Below are positions 7,533 to 8,812 of a DNA stretch of 8,812 nucleotides, piece by piece. Each line of letters begins with the position of its first letter. Within the stretch, counting starts at the first letter, position 1. The translations under genes and the position numbers were made by a program. The DNA is from an uncultured Bacteroidota bacterium (GTDB lineage: Bacteria > Bacteroidota > Bacteroidia > Chitinophagales > Chitinophagaceae): NCBI GenBank assembly GCA_903905685.1, contig CAIVHI010000081.1, forward strand, positions 1-8,812. Reading direction: 5' to 3'. Under the pieces are notes generated by a model. That model had not been told where the DNA came from, did not search any database, and saw only the letters and a program-made list of their open reading frames with translations.

Positions 7533-7581
7533 TTGCACCAAACCGTGCGATGTAGAGTGTGGACAATGCATTGAACATCGT

Positions 7582-7635
7582 CAGGTCCTACAGAGGAAAC
7601 GATACGTTTGGACCTGCAATTCATATGCCTGAATT
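7582..7635. other. Two adjacent hairpins upstream of the EEP promoter
   Basis: The first pairs CAGGTCC (7582-7588) with GGACCTG (7610-7616), and AAACG (7597-7601) with CGTTT (7605-7609) inside it, giving 12 bp with an eight-base bulge on the left arm. The second pairs AATTCA (7618-7623) with TGAATT (7630-7635) around a six-base loop. They could be the 3' part of a structured RNA, a weak terminator, or protein-binding DNA. Nothing in the sequence decides which. Confidence 0.45.
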
Positions 7636-7651
7636 TTCTATCCCCCAGGTT

Positions 7652-7680
7652 TTTGTACTGGTCCAAAATCAGTAACTTTG
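7652..7680 (+). promoter_or_regulatory. Probable Bacteroidota promoter of the EEP operon
   Basis: TTTG (7652-7655) is followed after 17 bases by TAACTTTG (7673-7680), an exact TAnnTTTG -7 element. The spacing is slightly short for Bacteroides but within what is accepted for Flavobacterium-type promoters. The expected start near 7687 gives a leader of roughly 60 bases before the ATG at 7750. The spacer contains an inverted repeat, TACTG (7656-7660) with CAGTA (7670-7674), and TCCAAA (7662-7667) repeats inverted as TTTGGA (7677-7682), so a regulator could bind here. Confidence 0.6.
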
Positions 7681-7749
7681 GATTCCGTAATGGTCGACGT
7701 AATAGTGAACGGTGGACTCGGTGTTTGAACAGATAAGAAGCGGCTGACG

Positions 7750-8586
7750 ATGAACATTATTTACTGGAATGTAAACAGTGGTGTTCCCTTGGAAAAAACC
7801 AAGTGGATTGATGATTTGATACTGGAACATAGCCCTGACATACTCTGTATTGCTGAGGGTCCTGAATCAATTGAAGCGTGTACGGATTTTGTAACACATA
7901 TCAACGGCAAAGGCCATAAGTCGTATTACAACCCTACGCTATTTGATGGAGATTCGATTGGTGGCCAATTCGGGTGGAATAGATTCGGTTTAAAGGTTTT
8001 TATCAAAAAGGGATTTAAACTCCTGACCAAATTCGCTTTTGGGAATCAAAATTCTGAGGGTAGGATTGTGTATTTAAGAGTTGCAGACAACAGCTCGTTC
8101 TATTCAATTTTTTTGATTCATGGAGTGTCCAAATCCGGCGATGAAATAAAGCAAGCCCAATTTATGGCAATCCTATTTCAATTTATCAAGGCAAAATCCT
8201 TCGACAAGAAAGATGAAAGAATCATTGTTTTGGGCGATTTCAACTTAGAGCCTTGGGACGACCTGCTGAGAAGCGAAAAATATATTTTTAGCCATTTTTA
8301 TAGAAAATCATTTCTTTATCATTCGCACAAAAAAGTCGATTTCATCTCCTTCAATCCCGTATTGGAGTATTTGCAGCAACAGGATGATGCCGAATTGGTT
8401 GGAACGTTTTATAATGAGAAATTCCTCTCTATATTGGACTTCCCATTGCTGTCAGAAAATCTGTCAAATTTCAATTTCGAGATTTTGACGGAAGTCAACA
8501 AGGCGAGACTATTAAGGGTGAAAAAGACAAGGCAGACATTAGTTGACGGATTTGACCATCTTCCAATTCATTTAAAAATAACATGA
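7750..8586 (+). CDS. Endonuclease/exonuclease/phosphatase (EEP) fold protein
   Basis: This is a 278-residue metal-dependent phosphodiesterase or phosphatase of the DNase I / exonuclease III superfamily. The catalytic landmarks appear in order: YWNVN with N7, ILCIAE with the metal-binding E36, an RFG strand motif (78-80), LIHG with H124, the hallmark VLGDFN with D163 and N165, a KKVDFI strand motif with D197, and FDHLP with D269-H270 close to the C-terminus. All key positions are present, so it is probably active. There is no signal peptide, so it should act in the cytoplasm. An insert of about 60 residues lies between the KVDFI strand and the final DH motif. The substrate cannot be told: DNA, RNA, nucleotides, phosphoinositides and other phosphoesters all occur in this superfamily. 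It heads an operon with a downstream gene one base away. Base composition is clearly more AT-rich than the efflux operon. Confidence 0.88.
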   Translation: MNIIYWNVNSGVPLEKTKWIDDLILEHSPDILCIAEGPESIEACTDFVTHINGKGHKSYYNPTLFDGDSIGGQFGWNRFGLKVFIKKGFKLLTKFAFGNQNSEGRIVYLRVADNSSFYSIFLIHGVSKSGDEIKQAQFMAILFQFIKAKSFDKKDERIIVLGDFNLEPWDDLLRSEKYIFSHFYRKSFLYHSHKKVDFISFNPVLEYLQQQDDAELVGTFYNEKFLSILDFPLLSENLSNFNFEILTEVNKARLLRVKKTRQTLVDGFDHLPIHLKIT

Positions 8587-8587
8587 A

Positions 8588-8812
8588 ATGAACAAGTTGC
8601 AGTTAAACTTTTTGGACCAACAGGAAATATCAGCGAAAGTCGACCCTATCGAGCGTGTTTTACATGACTTCGGGGAAGAGATCTATGCTTATGCCAAAGA
8701 ATATTTTAATTATATTGTAACTACAACAACTGAAAACGATAACGTTAGGGATGCGTCACTCTACATTTTCGTACCTGAAATCGGGTATAATTACAAGATA
8801 TTGGAGGTAGAT
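8588..8812 (+). CDS. Unrecognised protein, N-terminal part, operon partner of the EEP enzyme
   Basis: The ATG at 8588 lies one base after the EEP stop (TGA 8584-8586), and the frame stays open for 75 codons to the window edge, so the gene continues outside. The visible part begins MNKLQLNFLDQQEISAKVDP, passes through an acidic, Tyr-rich helix-like stretch (ERVLHDFGEEIYAYAKEYF), and then a more beta-like segment with SLYIFVPEIGYNYKILEVD. There is no signal peptide and no motif I can assign. The near-zero spacing implies translational coupling to the EEP gene and a shared function, and the AT-rich composition matches that gene. No function is proposed. Confidence 0.8.
   Translation, partial: MNKLQLNFLDQQEISAKVDPIERVLHDFGEEIYAYAKEYFNYIVTTTTENDNVRDASLYIFVPEIGYNYKILEVD

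Larger units (their letters stand above)
7272..7749. other. Gene-free intergenic stretch, GC-rich repeat island in the middle
   Basis: These 478 bases hold no credible gene. The left end (7272-7290) is AT-rich promoter DNA, 7290-7620 is more GC-rich and full of the words GCATCG, CGATGC and TCGGCA on both strands, and 7650-7749 is the promoter and leader of the EEP gene. An open frame of 107 codons (TTG at 7309 to 7632) is Cys/His/Arg-rich with no recognisable domain and looks like a by-product of the repeated words. The detailed repeats and hairpins are listed separately. Confidence 0.6.

Noticed and set aside
7347..7571. Minus-strand 74-codon frame across the repeat island
   Set aside because: It has an unusual residue mix, no recognisable motif and no promoter of the quality seen for the neighbouring 69-residue gene, so it is probably a by-product of the repeats.
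7309..7632. 107-codon open frame starting with TTG in the repeat island
   Set aside because: Its composition is Cys/His/Arg-rich and driven by the repeated GCATCG words. It has no domain, and opposite-strand frames of similar length exist for the same reason.
7628..7654. CCTG / CAGG inverted repeat followed by T5, as a terminator
   Set aside because: A four-bp stem with a 14-base loop is too weak, and the T run is part of the EEP promoter's -33 region.

Overview
The window most likely comes from a member of the Bacteroidota (Bacteroidetes). Three things point there. A TetR / OMF / lipoprotein adaptor / RND tandem operon is typical of the phylum. Two promoters match the Bacteroidota primary-sigma pattern (TTTG, about 17-21 bases, TAnnTTTG). 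The leaders are A-rich and lack strong Shine-Dalgarno sequences. This assignment is inferred from family resemblance and promoter grammar, not from a database search.

Layout, left to right. (1) Positions 1-147, minus strand: the 3' part of a type-1 isoleucyl-tRNA synthetase gene, namely the C-terminal zinc-finger region. It is cut off upstream by a stop, has no start codon in frame, and runs off the left edge. (2) Positions 148-346: AT-rich non-coding DNA ending in a 28-bp interrupted palindrome (301-328) just before a tetR gene. (3) Positions 347-6941: a GC-rich efflux operon on the plus strand: a TetR-family regulator, a TolC-type outer membrane channel (ATGA overlap with the regulator), a lipoprotein membrane-fusion adaptor and an 1130-residue RND permease. 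It ends at a strong hairpin terminator with a GGAA tetraloop (6961-7002). (4) Positions 7010-7219, minus strand: a convergent 69-residue gene of unknown function with a consensus-perfect Bacteroidota promoter. (5) Positions 7272-7749: a 478-base gene-free stretch whose middle part is GC-rich and packed with imperfect direct repeats and short hairpins. It ends in a second good promoter. (6) Positions 7750-8812: a more AT-rich two-gene operon with an endonuclease/exonuclease/phosphatase (EEP) fold enzyme followed, one base later, by an unrecognised gene that leaves the window.

How the genes work together. The four efflux genes would form one tripartite pump. The RND permease takes substrate and protons at the inner membrane, the lipid-anchored adaptor bridges the periplasm, and the TolC-like protein forms the outer-membrane duct. 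TetR probably represses the whole unit through the palindrome, so that a toxic ligand induces it. The EEP enzyme and its downstream partner form a separate transcription unit. Its composition and position beside repeat-rich non-coding DNA make it look like an accessory, possibly transferred, module. What that module does cannot be told from what is visible here.
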